Assembly (NCBI RefSeq): GCF_014204795.1
Contig: NZ_JACHMB010000001.1
Location: 4,960,001-5,024,000, forward strand
Direction of reading: 5' to 3'
Origin: Nonomuraea jabiensis
GTDB lineage: Bacteria > Actinomycetota > Actinomycetes > Streptosporangiales > Streptosporangiaceae
DNA length: 64,000 nucleotides
Shown here in pieces: positions 1 to 9,800 of this stretch. The position numbers were made by a program, and so were the translations under genes. The notes under the pieces are model-generated. The model ran no database searches, had not been told where the DNA came from, and was given only the letters and a program-made list of their open reading frames with translations. Position 1 is the stretch's first letter, and every line of letters starts with the position of its first letter.

Positions 1-1
1 C

Positions 2-832
2 AGGCGCACGGTCTACCTGCTGGCCGTCGGTACGTGGGCGGTGGGCGTCGGGATCGGCGTGCCGGCCGTGGCGCTCGGGGCGGCCATCTTGGGCTCGGAC
101 CTGACCGTCGGTCAGGCGCTGATCTTCTACATGATCACCTACGCTGTCTGGTGCGCGATCATGCCGCCGTCCAACCGGATGTGGATGTGGATCTGGTCGC
201 TCGCCGTACAGGCGCACGAGGGCCGCGAGGCGCACACGCGGCTGGCGCTGGCCGAGGAGCGGCTGCGCTTCGCCAGGGACCTGCACGACCTGGTCGGCCA
301 CCAGCTGTCCGCCATCGCCGTCAAGACCGAGCTGGCCGTACGGCTGTCGGACGTGGACGACGGCGCCGCCAAGGCCGAGATGGCCGAGGTCAACGCGCTG
401 ACCAGGAAGGCGCTCAGGGAGCTGCGGCAGGCGGTGCGCGGCTACCGCGAGCTCGACCTGGCCGCCGAGCTCAACAGCGTGAAAGGCGTGCTCGAGGCGG
501 CCGGGGTCCGCTGCGAGGTGCGCCTGCCCTACCGGGAGCTGCCCGAGGGAGTGGCGCCGGTGTTCGCCTACGCGGTCCGCGAGGCGGTGACCAACGTGCT
601 CAAGCACAGCACCGCGACGTTCTGCGACATCTCGATCCGCTTCACCGCGCAGGAGGCGGAGCTGAGCGTCCGCAACGACGGGGTGCAGCGGCGGCGGGCC
701 GCCGACCTCGGGAGCGGGCTGGCGGGCATGGGGGAGCGCCTGGCCGCCGTGGGCGGGAAGCTGAGCGCCCATCCGACGGAAGACGGAGAGTTCATCCTCA
801 ACGCGGTCGTGTCACTTCCGCTGGGTGGGTAG
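2..832 (+). CDS. Sensor histidine kinase, NarL/DesK type (5' end outside window)
   Basis: The reading frame is open from base 2, so the start lies upstream. Two hydrophobic stretches (bases 15-180) are probably the last membrane helices. They are followed by a HisKA_3 dimerisation segment with the phospho-acceptor His in RDLHDLVGHQ (His codon 284-286), an N-box (REAVTNVLKHS) and a G-box (GSGLAGMGERL) of the ATPase domain. This is the architecture of membrane kinases that phosphorylate a LuxR-type response regulator. No response regulator follows; its gene may lie upstream. The signal sensed cannot be inferred. Confidence 0.9.
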   Translation, partial: RRTVYLLAVGTWAVGVGIGVPAVALGAAILGSDLTVGQALIFYMITYAVWCAIMPPSNRMWMWIWSLAVQAHEGREAHTRLALAEERLRFARDLHDLVGHQLSAIAVKTELAVRLSDVDDGAAKAEMAEVNALTRKALRELRQAVRGYRELDLAAELNSVKGVLEAAGVRCEVRLPYRELPEGVAPVFAYAVREAVTNVLKHSTATFCDISIRFTAQEAELSVRNDGVQRRRAADLGSGLAGMGERLAAVGGKLSAHPTEDGEFILNAVVSLPLGG

Positions 833-905
833 GGGAGAGGCACGGGTCTACTCTCGCTGAACGCTCCGCGTGGCGGAGGTGACCGTGAGTGATTGAGGAG
901 GTGGC

Positions 906-1223
906 ATGCGCGTCCGGGGCAATCCGAGTGCCCAGGTGGTGCGGATCGGCGCCAGGCTCGACGCCGGCACGTCGGCCGGCGTACGGGAGCGCCTGCATGA
1001 GGCTCTCGATTCTGGTGAAGGTGACCTGATCCTGGATCTCTCCCAGCTGGAGATGATCGACGCGACCGGCCTCGGAGTGCTGGTGGGCTCGCATCGGCGC
1101 GCGCTCAGCGTGCAGCGCCGCCTCGTTCTTCGGGGGGTGCCCCCGCGGATCATGCGGATTCTGGCGGTGACCCGGCTGAATCGGGTGCTGCACATGGAGG
1201 TTCCCGCGGCCGCGGTGGCCTGA
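906..1223 (+). CDS. STAS-domain anti-sigma factor antagonist (RsbV/SpoIIAA family)
   Basis: This is a 105-residue single STAS domain. Such proteins bind an RsbW/SpoIIAB-type anti-sigma kinase and free a sigma factor when unphosphorylated. The usual D-S-S/T-G phospho-acceptor region reads D52-A-T54-G, leaving Thr54 as the likely acceptor. The start follows a good ribosome-binding site (GAGGAGG, about 4 bases before the ATG). No anti-sigma kinase gene is adjacent, so the partner is encoded elsewhere. The gene ends just before a strong intrinsic terminator and is probably monocistronic. Confidence 0.88.
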   Translation: MRVRGNPSAQVVRIGARLDAGTSAGVRERLHEALDSGEGDLILDLSQLEMIDATGLGVLVGSHRRALSVQRRLVLRGVPPRIMRILAVTRLNRVLHMEVPAAAVA

Positions 1224-1238
1224 TGTGACATATCGAGA

Positions 1239-1268
1239 GCGGGCAACGATCAGCCGTTGCCCGCCCTT
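1239..1268 (+). terminator. Intrinsic terminator after the STAS gene
   Basis: A perfect 10-bp stem (GCGGGCAACG at 1239-1248, CGTTGCCCGC at 1255-1264) has a six-base loop and is followed by CCTTTTATT. This is a textbook rho-independent terminator for the gene ending at 1223. Confidence 0.85.
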
Positions 1269-1327
1269 TTATTGAGTGTGACGAAATGACGATTCCGGGC
1301 CGTCCATTATGAATGGCCGGTGAATGG

Positions 1328-1951
1328 TCACGGGGTGCCGAGGCTGCGGATGAAGATGTGCACGGCCACGTCGGCGAGTTCGTCGATCGGCGGTTGCTCG
1401 TCCGAGTGCAGCCACTCGATGAGTAACTCTTGTAGCGCTCCAATTACTCCCAGTGCCACCAGCCGCCGATTCAGCCCCGCGGCCTGGGGGAAATCGGCCG
1501 ATGCCTCCTCGACCAGCCGCGCGAACGCGTCCACCGCGCGTTGACGGGACAGTGTCAGGACATCTCCTGATCGGCGAACCTCAACATGCATGATGCGGGC
1601 CCGCCGCCAGTCCGCCGTGGTGAAGTCGATATAGGCGCGAATCCCCGCCTTGACTCGATCGTCAAGTGTCTTCGGCGCCTCCTGGACCGCTTTGGCCACC
1701 ACGGCGAGGCTTTCTTCCACGCAGCGCTCGTGCAGCGCCTGGAGGAGTTCCTCGCGCCCACCGAAACATTCGTAGAAGGCGCGGTTGGAGATCCGCGCCT
1801 CCGAGCACAGCCTTTCGATGGTCGTCGCCGTGAACCCCGGCTTCGCGTATAGCGTGTAGGCGGCCGTCATCAGCCGCTCCCGTCTGTCTGCCAGCCTTTG
1901 CTCAGCCGACATTCCCCGGTAAGACCGGTTCACATTCCACCCGTCCAACAT
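1328..1951 (-). CDS. TetR/AcrR-family transcriptional regulator
   Basis: About 207 residues. The N-terminal helix-turn-helix of TetR type is recognisable (RRERLMTAAYTLYAKPGFTA, then ERLCSEARISNRAFYECFGG). The C-terminal domain is an all-helical ligand/dimerisation region with no assignable ligand. The chosen ATG at 1951 begins MLDGWNVNR; an in-frame MSAEQRL about 13 codons later is an alternative. It lies next to an aldehyde dehydrogenase gene transcribed towards it, and regulation of that gene is possible but not shown. The function is a DNA-binding repressor by family knowledge only. Confidence 0.88.
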   Translation of the reverse strand: MLDGWNVNRSYRGMSAEQRLADRRERLMTAAYTLYAKPGFTATTIERLCSEARISNRAFYECFGGREELLQALHERCVEESLAVVAKAVQEAPKTLDDRVKAGIRAYIDFTTADWRRARIMHVEVRRSGDVLTLSRQRAVDAFARLVEEASADFPQAAGLNRRLVALGVIGALQELLIEWLHSDEQPPIDELADVAVHIFIRSLGTP

Positions 1952-2014
1952 GATCGTGGCCCCCAGAGCACACAATTATGGACGGATGATCCGTTTTGGG
2001 AAAGGGTAAGAAGA

Positions 2015-3487
2015 TTATCTTTTACGTCGCCCATGCAAGAAGGTCACGAGCCTGATCAGCCGCTCAAGCTCGGAGGGCCCTCGGGTGAACGACGTCAGGT
2101 TCATCCCCGGCATCGGGAAGCGCTGGCGGGAGATCGCTTTGGGCCTGGCGAACTCGCGGAGACCGTCGGCCCCGTGGATCCGTCCGAACCCCGAGTCTCC
2201 CACTCCGCCGAAGGGCAGCGCAGGCACTCCGGCGAACGAGATGACCGAGTTGATGGCGGTCATCCCGGTACGCATCCTGCGGGCCAGCTCCATCGCCCTG
2301 CGCGTGTTCCGGGAGAAAACCGTCCCACCCAGGCCGTACGCGGAGGCGTTGGCCAGCTCCAGGGCCTCCTGGGCGTCGCGGGTGCGGCGGACGGTGATCG
2401 TCGGGCCGAACGTCTCCTCGCGCACCGCGGGGGAGTCCTCCGGCACGTCCTCGACGATCACGGGCTCCACGTAGGGGGCGCGCACGGAGCCGGGGCCACC
2501 AGTCACGATTTTTCCGGACTTGGTGGCGTCGTCGATGTGGCGCTTGATGATGTCCACCTGGCCCGGCATCGTGATCGGGCCGTAGTCCTCGCCGGCCCTC
2601 ACCTTTGTCACCCGGCCGGACAGCTCGCGCATGAAACTTTCATAGACGGCGTCGACGACGTAGACGCGTTCGACGCCCACGCAGGTCTGGCCGGCGTTGG
2701 ACATCGCGCCCCACAGGCAGGCGTCGGCGGCCCTGGCGAGGTCGGCGTCGGCGTCCACGATGAACGCGTCCTTGCCGCCGCACTCGGCCACGATGGGCGT
2801 CAGGTTCTCGGCGCAGGCGGCCATGACCCGCTTGGCGGTGGCGGTCGAGCCGGTGAACGCCACCTTCCCGATGCGCGGATCGGCGGCCAGCGCCGCCCCG
2901 GTCTCGCCCAGCCCGGTCACGGCCTGGAACACGGGCTGTTCGGGCACCGACTCGGCGAACAGCTCGGCCAGCCGCACCCCGATGCCCGGGGTGAGCTCGC
3001 TGGGCTTGAACACCACGGCGTTGCCGGCGGCGAGGGCGTAGGCGATGGAGCCCATGGGGGTGAAGACCGGGTAGTTCCACGGGCCGATCACCCCGACCAC
3101 GCCGAGAGGGAGGTATTCGAGCGTGGCGGCCAGGTTGAGGCCGACCATGCCGGTGCCGACCCGGCGGCGGCCCAGCACCTTGCGGGCGTGGCGGGCGGCC
3201 CAGTCGAGGTGGGTGATCGCCAGCACGATCTCCAGCGTCGCGTCGCCCACCGGCTTGCCCGTCTCCTCGTGCACGAGCCGGCTCAGCTCTCTCAGGTGCC
3301 GGGTGAGGACGGCCTTGTAGTCGAGCAGCCGCTGCCTGCGCGCGGGGTGGCCGAGCCCGCCCCACCAGGCCGCCGCCTCCGCCGCGCGGCCCACGGCCTC
3401 GCGCACGGCGTCGGGGCCCTGCCGGGGATGGGTGCCGACGACCTCGCCGGTCGCCGGGTTGAGCGAGTCGAACGTGAGCGTCGTCAT
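2015..3487 (-). CDS. NAD(P)-dependent aldehyde dehydrogenase (succinate-semialdehyde dehydrogenase-like)
   Basis: 490 residues, the normal length for the ALDH superfamily. It has the Rossmann-contact motif GPWNYP (135-140), FTGS (211-214), the general-base Glu235 in AECGGKD and the nucleophile Cys269 in NAGQTC. It oxidises an aldehyde to the acid via a thiohemiacetal. The closest memory match is the group annotated as succinic-semialdehyde dehydrogenases of actinomycetes, but substrate cannot be fixed from sequence. It is transcribed alone. Confidence 0.9.
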   Translation of the reverse strand: MTTLTFDSLNPATGEVVGTHPRQGPDAVREAVGRAAEAAAWWGGLGHPARRQRLLDYKAVLTRHLRELSRLVHEETGKPVGDATLEIVLAITHLDWAARHARKVLGRRRVGTGMVGLNLAATLEYLPLGVVGVIGPWNYPVFTPMGSIAYALAAGNAVVFKPSELTPGIGVRLAELFAESVPEQPVFQAVTGLGETGAALAADPRIGKVAFTGSTATAKRVMAACAENLTPIVAECGGKDAFIVDADADLARAADACLWGAMSNAGQTCVGVERVYVVDAVYESFMRELSGRVTKVRAGEDYGPITMPGQVDIIKRHIDDATKSGKIVTGGPGSVRAPYVEPVIVEDVPEDSPAVREETFGPTITVRRTRDAQEALELANASAYGLGGTVFSRNTRRAMELARRMRTGMTAINSVISFAGVPALPFGGVGDSGFGRIHGADGLREFARPKAISRQRFPMPGMNLTSFTRGPSELERLIRLVTFLHGRRKR

Positions 3488-3548
3488 GACGTCACGATAG
3501 TCCGGTAAGCCATCGCTTACTAGGGAACGGTGCCCCGGGCTCGCGGCG

Positions 3549-4211
3549 CTAGAAGAGGGTCGGATTCTCCGGCTCGATGCCGCGCAGCGCGTCGTAGTCG
3601 AGGGTGACGCAGTCGATGCCGCGGTCGGTGGCGAGCACGCGGGCCTGCGGCTTGATCTCCTGCGCCGCGAAGATGCCCCGCACGGGCGCCAGCAGCGGGT
3701 CGCGGTTGAGCAGCTCCAGATAGCGCGTGAGCTGCTCGACCCCGTCGATCTCTCCGCGCCGCTTGATCTCCACCGCCACGGTCGCCCCCAGGGCGTCCCG
3801 GCACAGGATGTCCACCGGCCCGATCGCCGTCATGTACTCGCGCCGGATCAGCGAGTAGCCGTCCCCCAGCGTCGTGATGTGCTCGGCGAGCAGCTCCTGC
3901 AGGTGGGCCTCCACGCCGTCCTTGATGAGCCCGGGATCGACGCCCAGCTCGTGGCTGGAGTCGTGGAGGATCTCCTCCATCGTCAGCACCAGCTTCTCGC
4001 CGGTCTTGCCGTGGGTGACGGTCCAGGTGCCGCCGTCCTCCTTGAGCTTGCACGGCGGGTTCATCCAGTTGAGCGGCTTGAAGGCGCGGTCGTCGGCGTG
4101 GATGCTCACGCTCCCGTCCGCCTTGATCAACAAGAGCCTGGGCGCCATGGGGAGGTGCGCCGTGAGCCGTCCGATGTAATCCACGCTGCATCGCGCGATG
4201 ACCAGCCGCAT
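3549..4211 (-). CDS. nucS: Mismatch-specific endonuclease NucS/EndoMS
   Basis: 220 residues. NucS/EndoMS cuts both strands at base mismatches and replaces MutS/MutL-type mismatch repair in actinobacteria and some archaea. The start MRLVIARCSVDY is typical for the family. The C-terminal PD-(D/E)XK nuclease has Asp134 (GPVDILCRD), Glu148 and Lys150 (AVEIKRRG), with the same spacing as the known catalytic D-E-K triad of archaeal NucS. The C-terminal residues ENPTLF resemble a clamp-binding tail. The gene is divergent from the dehydrogenase operon with only 36 bp between starts. A TAAGGT element 8 bases before the ATG suggests a very short or absent leader. Confidence 0.96.
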   Translation of the reverse strand: MRLVIARCSVDYIGRLTAHLPMAPRLLLIKADGSVSIHADDRAFKPLNWMNPPCKLKEDGGTWTVTHGKTGEKLVLTMEEILHDSSHELGVDPGLIKDGVEAHLQELLAEHITTLGDGYSLIRREYMTAIGPVDILCRDALGATVAVEIKRRGEIDGVEQLTRYLELLNRDPLLAPVRGIFAAQEIKPQARVLATDRGIDCVTLDYDALRGIEPENPTLF

Positions 4212-4247
4212 GACGCCCCACCTTAGCGGCTCTGGAAAACTGGACGC

Positions 4248-5693
4248 ATGGCGTTCGAACGGGTGGGAGTGGTCGGGCTCGGCACGATGGGAGCCGGGAT
4301 CGCCGAGGTGTTCGCGCGGGCCGGCCTGCGCGTGATCGGCGTCGAGGCCGACGCCGAGGCGCTGGCCAGGGGGCGCGGGCATCTCGAGCGCTCCACCGGC
4401 AGGGCCGTCGACAAGGGCAGGCTGGCCCCCGGGCAGCGCGACGAGATCCTCGGCCGCATCACGCTGACCACCTCGCGCGAGGACCTGCGGGACGTCGATC
4501 TGGTCGTGGAGGCGATCCCCGAGATCCTCGACTACAAGATCGCGCTGTTCAAGGACCTCGACCGGATCTGCGAGCCCGGGACCGTCCTGGCCACCAACTC
4601 CTCCTCGCTGTCGGTCACCGCCATCGCCGCCGCCACCGGCCGCCCCGGGCAGGTCGTGGGGATGCACTTCTTCAACCCGGCGCCGGTGATGAAGCTGGTC
4701 GAGGTCGTGGGGACGGTGGTGACCGCGCCCGGCGTGGTGGCGGACATCGCGGCGCTGGCGGGCAGGCTGGGCAAGACGGCCGTGGCGGTGGGCGACCGGG
4801 CCGGGTTCGTGGTCAACCGGCTGCTCCTGCCCTACCTCAACCAGGCGGCCGGGCTCATGGAGCTGGGCGTGGCCGGGCGCGACGACATCGACGCCGCGAT
4901 GAAGCTGGGCGTGGGGCTGCCGATGGGGCCGTTCACGCTGCTCGACCTGATCGGCCTCGACACCGCGTACGAGGTGATGGGGGTGCTGTTCGACGAGACG
5001 CGCGACCGGCGGCACGCGCCCGCGCCGCTGCTGCGCGAGCTGGTCACGGCCGGGCTGCTGGGCCGCAAGTCCGGCCGGGGCTTCTACGGCGACTCGCCGC
5101 GGGAGGAGCCGGCGAAGTCGAGGCTGGGCACGTTCGGCGTGGCCGGGGCCGGCGGCGACGGGCTGGCGGAGCGGCTGCGGGCGGCCGGGTTCAAGGAGTC
5201 CGAGGACCCCGACGTCGTGCTGCGCCTGGCCGACCGTCCCGTGATCGAGCACGCCGTACGCCTGCCCGACCCCGCCAGGATGGTCGGCGTGCACCTCGTC
5301 GGCGACCAGGTGGCCGAGCTCGCCTCCACGGTGCTGACCTCCGAGGAGGCCGCGAGCGCCGCCAGGGACCTGGTGAAGATCGCCGGGCTGACGCCGGTGC
5401 CGTGCAAGGACCGGGCGGGGTTCGTGGTCGACGCCCTGCTCTTCCCCTACCTCAACGACGCCGTGCGGATGCACGACTCCGGCTACGCCTCGATCGACGA
5501 CATCGACGCGGCCATGCGCCTGGGCTGCGGCTATCCCGCCGGGCCGTTCGAGATGCTGGAGTCGCTGGGCCTGGCGAAGGTCCGCGACGGGCTGAGAGCC
5601 CTCTACGCCGAATACCGCGAGCCGGCCTTCGCGCCCGCCCCCCTGCTCGACCAGCTCGTCACCGCCGGCGTCACCCGATTCCCGCGTCCATGA
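4248..5693 (+). CDS. 3-hydroxyacyl-CoA (3-hydroxybutyryl-CoA) dehydrogenase with duplicated C-terminal domain
   Basis: 481 residues, longer than a single-unit enzyme (about 285). The first unit has the NAD motif G10-L-G-T-M-G15, the catalytic His region MHFFNPAP and a complete C-terminal helical domain (GFVVNRLLLPYLN). A second half (from about residue 300) has a degenerate NAD-binding part and another C-terminal domain (GFVVDALLFPYLND), a layout seen in PaaH/FadB2-like enzymes. It interconverts 3-hydroxyacyl-CoA and 3-oxoacyl-CoA in beta-oxidation or butyryl-CoA metabolism. The stop overlaps the next start as ATGA, so translational coupling is likely. Confidence 0.92.
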   Translation: MAFERVGVVGLGTMGAGIAEVFARAGLRVIGVEADAEALARGRGHLERSTGRAVDKGRLAPGQRDEILGRITLTTSREDLRDVDLVVEAIPEILDYKIALFKDLDRICEPGTVLATNSSSLSVTAIAAATGRPGQVVGMHFFNPAPVMKLVEVVGTVVTAPGVVADIAALAGRLGKTAVAVGDRAGFVVNRLLLPYLNQAAGLMELGVAGRDDIDAAMKLGVGLPMGPFTLLDLIGLDTAYEVMGVLFDETRDRRHAPAPLLRELVTAGLLGRKSGRGFYGDSPREEPAKSRLGTFGVAGAGGDGLAERLRAAGFKESEDPDVVLRLADRPVIEHAVRLPDPARMVGVHLVGDQVAELASTVLTSEEAASAARDLVKIAGLTPVPCKDRAGFVVDALLFPYLNDAVRMHDSGYASIDDIDAAMRLGCGYPAGPFEMLESLGLAKVRDGLRALYAEYREPAFAPAPLLDQLVTAGVTRFPRP

Positions 5694-5980
5694 GCCCCCG
5701 CCGCGCCCGCCGCAGGGAGTCCTCCCGTCCCTTCGGCTTCCCGACCGGGCTGGACAAGGTGGAGGAATGGCCCGACGGCGAGTGGAAGGTACGCATGCTC
5801 ACCGGCGCCTCCTCGACCAAGGACTACCGATGTCCGGGCTGCGACCAGGAGATCCGCAGCGGCCAGTCGCACCTCGTCGCCTGGCCCAACTGGCCGGGAG
5901 GCGACGAGGAGCGCCGCCACTGGCACACCGCCTGCTGGCGCAAGAGACTCGACCGCGGCCCCGGCCGCAGCCGCTATTGA
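5690..5980 (+). CDS. Small Cys/His-rich protein, putative zinc-binding, function unknown
   Basis: 96 residues starting in the ATGA overlap with the upstream dehydrogenase. The protein is basic at both ends and carries a CPGC pair (Cys48, Cys51), then His61 and an H79-x-x-C82 pair, a plausible treble-clef or ribbon zinc site. Trp residues are frequent between the pairs (VAWPNWPG, RRHWHTACW). Similar short proteins are common in actinomycetes, where they are sometimes labelled ATP/GTP-binding without evidence. No function is assigned. Operon position between two metabolic enzymes suggests only co-expression. Confidence 0.85.
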   Translation: MSPRRARRRESSRPFGFPTGLDKVEEWPDGEWKVRMLTGASSTKDYRCPGCDQEIRSGQSHLVAWPNWPGGDEERRHWHTACWRKRLDRGPGRSRY

Positions 5981-5994
5981 AGGGAACCCCCGAA

Positions 5995-6699
5995 GTGGAG
6001 ATTCGCGCGGCCACCGTGCTGCCCGCCCGGCGCGAGCCGATCGAGCTGGAGACGGGCGACGGCCTGACCCTGGTCGGGGAGCTGGCCCTGCCCCTCGACC
6101 GTCCCCCCGTCGCGACGCTGGTGACGCTGCACCCGCTGCCCACCCACGGCGGGTTCATGGACAGCCACGTCTACAAGAAGGCCGCCAACCGGCTGCCCGC
6201 CCTCGCCGACCTGGCCGTGCTGCGCTTCAACACCCGGGGCACGTCCTCCGAGCGCGGCACCTCGGAGGGGACGTTCGACGGGGGAGAGGGCGAGCGGTTC
6301 GACGTGGCGGCGGCGCTGGAGTACGCCGAGTTCCACGACCTGCCCAAGGTGTGGGTGGTCGGCTGGTCGTTCGGCACGGAGCTGACGCTGAAGTGGGCGC
6401 ACGACCCGCTGGTGGAGGGCGCGATCCTGCTCTCGCCCCCGCTGCACCGGGCCACCGACCACGATCTGGACGCCTGGGCGCGGTTCGGCCGGCCGCTGGT
6501 GGTGCTGGTGCCCGAGTTCGACGACTACCTGCGGCCCGACGAGGCCCGCGAGAGGTTCGCGCGGGTGCCGCAGGCCGAGGTGATCGGGGTGGAGGGGGCC
6601 AAGCACCTGTGGGTGGGGGAACCGTACGTCCGCATCGTGCTGGACGAGATCGTCAAGCGGGTCAACCCGGCCGCCTGGCCGCTGCCCACGGACGTCTGA
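5995..6699 (+). CDS. Alpha/beta hydrolase (serine hydrolase)
   Basis: 234 residues. The nucleophile elbow is G123-W-S125-F-G127, an acidic candidate lies in EFDDYLRP, and the C-terminal His204 is in AKHLWVG. The early TLHPLPTHGG loop is the likely oxyanion region, resembling dienelactone-hydrolase-like or YheT/UPF0227-like small hydrolases. The start is taken as GTG because AAGGGA lies 9 bases upstream, 15 bp after the preceding stop; an in-frame TTG at 5977 is possible. Third gene of the operon beginning at 4248. Substrate unknown. Confidence 0.87.
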   Translation: MEIRAATVLPARREPIELETGDGLTLVGELALPLDRPPVATLVTLHPLPTHGGFMDSHVYKKAANRLPALADLAVLRFNTRGTSSERGTSEGTFDGGEGERFDVAAALEYAEFHDLPKVWVVGWSFGTELTLKWAHDPLVEGAILLSPPLHRATDHDLDAWARFGRPLVVLVPEFDDYLRPDEARERFARVPQAEVIGVEGAKHLWVGEPYVRIVLDEIVKRVNPAAWPLPTDV

Positions 6700-6708
6700 G
6701 AGACATGA

Positions 6709-6720
6709 CGGAAATTTCCG
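6709..6720. promoter_or_regulatory. Perfect 12-bp palindrome upstream of the LamG/RHS pair
   Basis: CGGAAATTTCCG is a perfect palindrome, 160 bp before the start at 6880, with a partial copy (GGAAATTT) about 20 bases later. The 6700-6879 gap is AT-richer than its surroundings and must hold the promoter of the secreted LamG gene. The palindrome may be a regulator site; no regulator is identified. Confidence 0.35.
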
Positions 6721-6879
6721 GACAAATCAGGTTTATGAAGGAAATTTGAGCAGAATGAGCAAAACTCTAGACCTCTCGTGTGGTCAGAGTGAAAATCCGA
6801 TCGTCAACCGAAGATCGTGGAGACGCCGGGCGGGCGTGCCTTCCCGCGCGTAACCCCTGCTCACCCTGGGTGAGGACGT

Positions 6880-9800
6880 ATGCGGGCAGTTCGTGGGTTG
6901 GTTACGGCGGCGTTAGCTATCACGATCTTGGCGGTGCCTGATCCCCTGCCCGCCGCAGCGGCGAAGACGGTGGCACCACCACCGCAGACCGTCCAACCGT
7001 CCGAGGACTCCGCGCTCGCCCTCGCCCGCAGCGCGGGCAAGCCGGTCGAGGTGGAGTCGCAGCGCAGCGAGACCCGCCAGGTCTGGGCCAAGCCCGACGG
7101 CACGTTCACCCTGGAGCAGTACGTCCGCCCCGTGCGCGTGCGCAAGGCCGACGGCTGGGTCCCCGTGGACACCACGCTCCGCCTGCGCCCGGACGGCGCG
7201 GTCGAGACGGTCGCCACGGCGGCCGACCTGACGTTCTCCGGCGGCGGCACCGGGCCGCTGGCCCGCCTGGCGCGCGGGGCCAAGACCCTGGAGCTGGGCT
7301 GGCAGGGCACGCTCCCCAAGCCCACGCTGAACGGCGACACCGCCACCTACCCCGAGGTCATGCCGGGCGTGGACCTGCAGGTCACCGCGGACGTGGACGG
7401 CTTCTCCCACGTGCTGGTGGTCAAGTCGCGGGCCGCCGCGGCGGGCCTCACCGAGCTCTCCTATCCTCTCTCGGTCAACGGCCTGTCGTTGAAGTCGGAC
7501 AAGGCGGGCAACCTGGAGGCCGTGGACGAGGGCGGCGGCACGATCTTCATCGCGCCCACCCCGAAGATGTGGGACTCCCAGGGGATCACGAGCCCGCAGG
7601 CGCTCAAGGAGGGCCGCTCGCCGGAGGCGCGCGAGGCGACGATGGGCGTGGCGCTGTCGGGCAGGAAGCTGCTGCTGCGGCCGGACCGGAAGATGCTGGA
7701 GGACGAGAAGACCCGGTTCCCCGTCTACCTGGACCCGTACTTCTCGGCCGCCCGCGGCTCGTGGACGGCGGTCTGGAAGAACTGGCCCAGCTCCAACTAC
7801 CTCAACTCCAGCGACGTCGCCCGCGTCGGCAAGATCAGCTCCACCCAGACGAACCGCTCGTTCTTCCAGATGGCCACCGGCGCCACCATCCACGGCAAGC
7901 AGATCATCAAGGCGACGCTGCGCACCTACGAGACGTGGTCGTACTCCTGCAGCGCCCGCAAGGTCGAGGCGTGGGGGACCGGCGCGATCAGCAAGAGCAC
8001 CACCTGGAGCAACCAGCCGGCGAAGACCAGGTTGCTCTCCACGGTGAACGTGGCCAAGGGCTATGGCACGGGGTCCTGCGCGCCCGGCGGCGTCGAGTTC
8101 GACGTCACGTCGTGGGCCGCCGACGCCGCCGCCAAGAAGTGGAACAGCATGACCATCGGTCTCTATGCCACCAGCGAGACCGACCTGTACGCCTGGAAGA
8201 AGTTCAAGAACAACCCGGTCGCCGTCATCGAGTACAACTCGATCCCGTCCGACCCGGTGGCCGCCGACGCCTGGTCGGACCCGGGCGGTCCCTGCGTCTC
8301 CGGTGACGGGCGGCCGGTCATCAGCACGGCCAGTCCCAAGCTGTGGGCCAAGCTCAAGGACGCCGACAACTCGGTCAAGGGCCGTTTCGAGTGGTACAAC
8401 GCCGCCGGGACGAAGACCGGCGAGTACGTCACCGCGACGGGTTCGTCCGGCTCCGCCTACTACGCGACGGTTCCGGTCAGCCTGTACGCGGACGGCGCGC
8501 TGATCCGCTGGCGGGTGCGGGCCGAGGACGGCAAGGCCACCAGCGCGTGGAGCCCCTGGTGCGAGGCCACGGTGGACGCCACCGCGCCCGGCAGGGAGCC
8601 GGTCGTGACCTCTCCCCAGTACGCCGAGGAGGGCTGGAACGACGGCGTCGGCCTGGCGGGCACCTTCAGATTCGAGCCCAACGGCGTCACGGACGTGGCC
8701 GCCTACGTCTACGGGCTGGACACCACGCCCAAGTCGGAGGTGGCGCCCGCCGCTGACGGCACGGCCACGATCGCGCTCACCCCGCGCCACGACGGCCCGA
8801 ACGTCCTGTCGGTACGCAGCAAGGACCGCGCCGGCCAGCTCGGCCCGATCCGCACGTACGTCTTCAACGTCAACGGCGGCAAGGGCCCGGACGGCCACTG
8901 GGCCATGAACGAGGGCCAGGGCACCGTGACCGCCGACGCCGCGAACGCCCACCCGGCGACGCTGTACGGGGCCACGTGGACGACCGGGAAGACCGGCATG
9001 GGGCTGCGCCTGGCCAACACGTACGCGCAGACCTCCGGCCCCATCGCCGACACCAGCCGCAACTTCACCGTCACCGCCTGGGCCCGCCTGACCGGCAACG
9101 CGGCCACCGCCACCGTCGTCACCCAGGAAGGCACCAGGACCGGCGGCTTCGCGCTCCAGTACTCCAAGCCCGACGACCGCTGGGCCCTGATCCGCCCGGG
9201 CTCCGACGCCGACGGCGCCGCGACGGTCAAGGCCCTGTCGGCCGCCGCCCCCAGGCTGAACGAGTGGACCCACCTGGCCGGCGTCTACGACTCGGCCGCG
9301 GGCCAGATCTCCCTCTACGTCAACGGCAAGCTGGAGTCCACGGTCGCCGCCACCTCGCCGTGGAACGCCACCGGGCCGCTCACCATCGGCCGCGGCAAGG
9401 TCAACGGCGCCGCGGCGGAGTCCTGGCCGGGCGACGTGGACGAGGTCCGCGTCTACGGCCGGGCCATGTTCGCCGACGAGGTCGCCGACCTGGTCAACAG
9501 CGCCGCCGCGCTGGTCGGCCACTGGCAGCTGGACGAGGAGTCGGGCACGTCCGCCGCGGAGTCCTCCGGCCGCTCCACGGCCGCCACGCTGGGCGGGGGC
9601 GCCTCGTGGACGGCCGGCTGGCTGGACGGCGCGCTCGCGCTCGACGGCGTCAACGGCTACGCCCAGACCGCCGGCCCCGCCGTCGGCACCAGGTCGAGCT
9701 TCACCGTGGCCGCCTGGGTCCAGCTCGACTACCTGCCCACCGTCGACACCGCCGCCGTGGCCCAGCCGGGCAGCCGGGCGGCCGGGTTCCAGCTCGGCTT

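Noticed and set aside
3549..5474. A 641-codon minus-strand frame giving NucS a long N-terminal extension
   Set aside because: The extension is antisense to the dehydrogenase, and the true start (MRLVIARC) at 4211 matches the family N-terminus and length.
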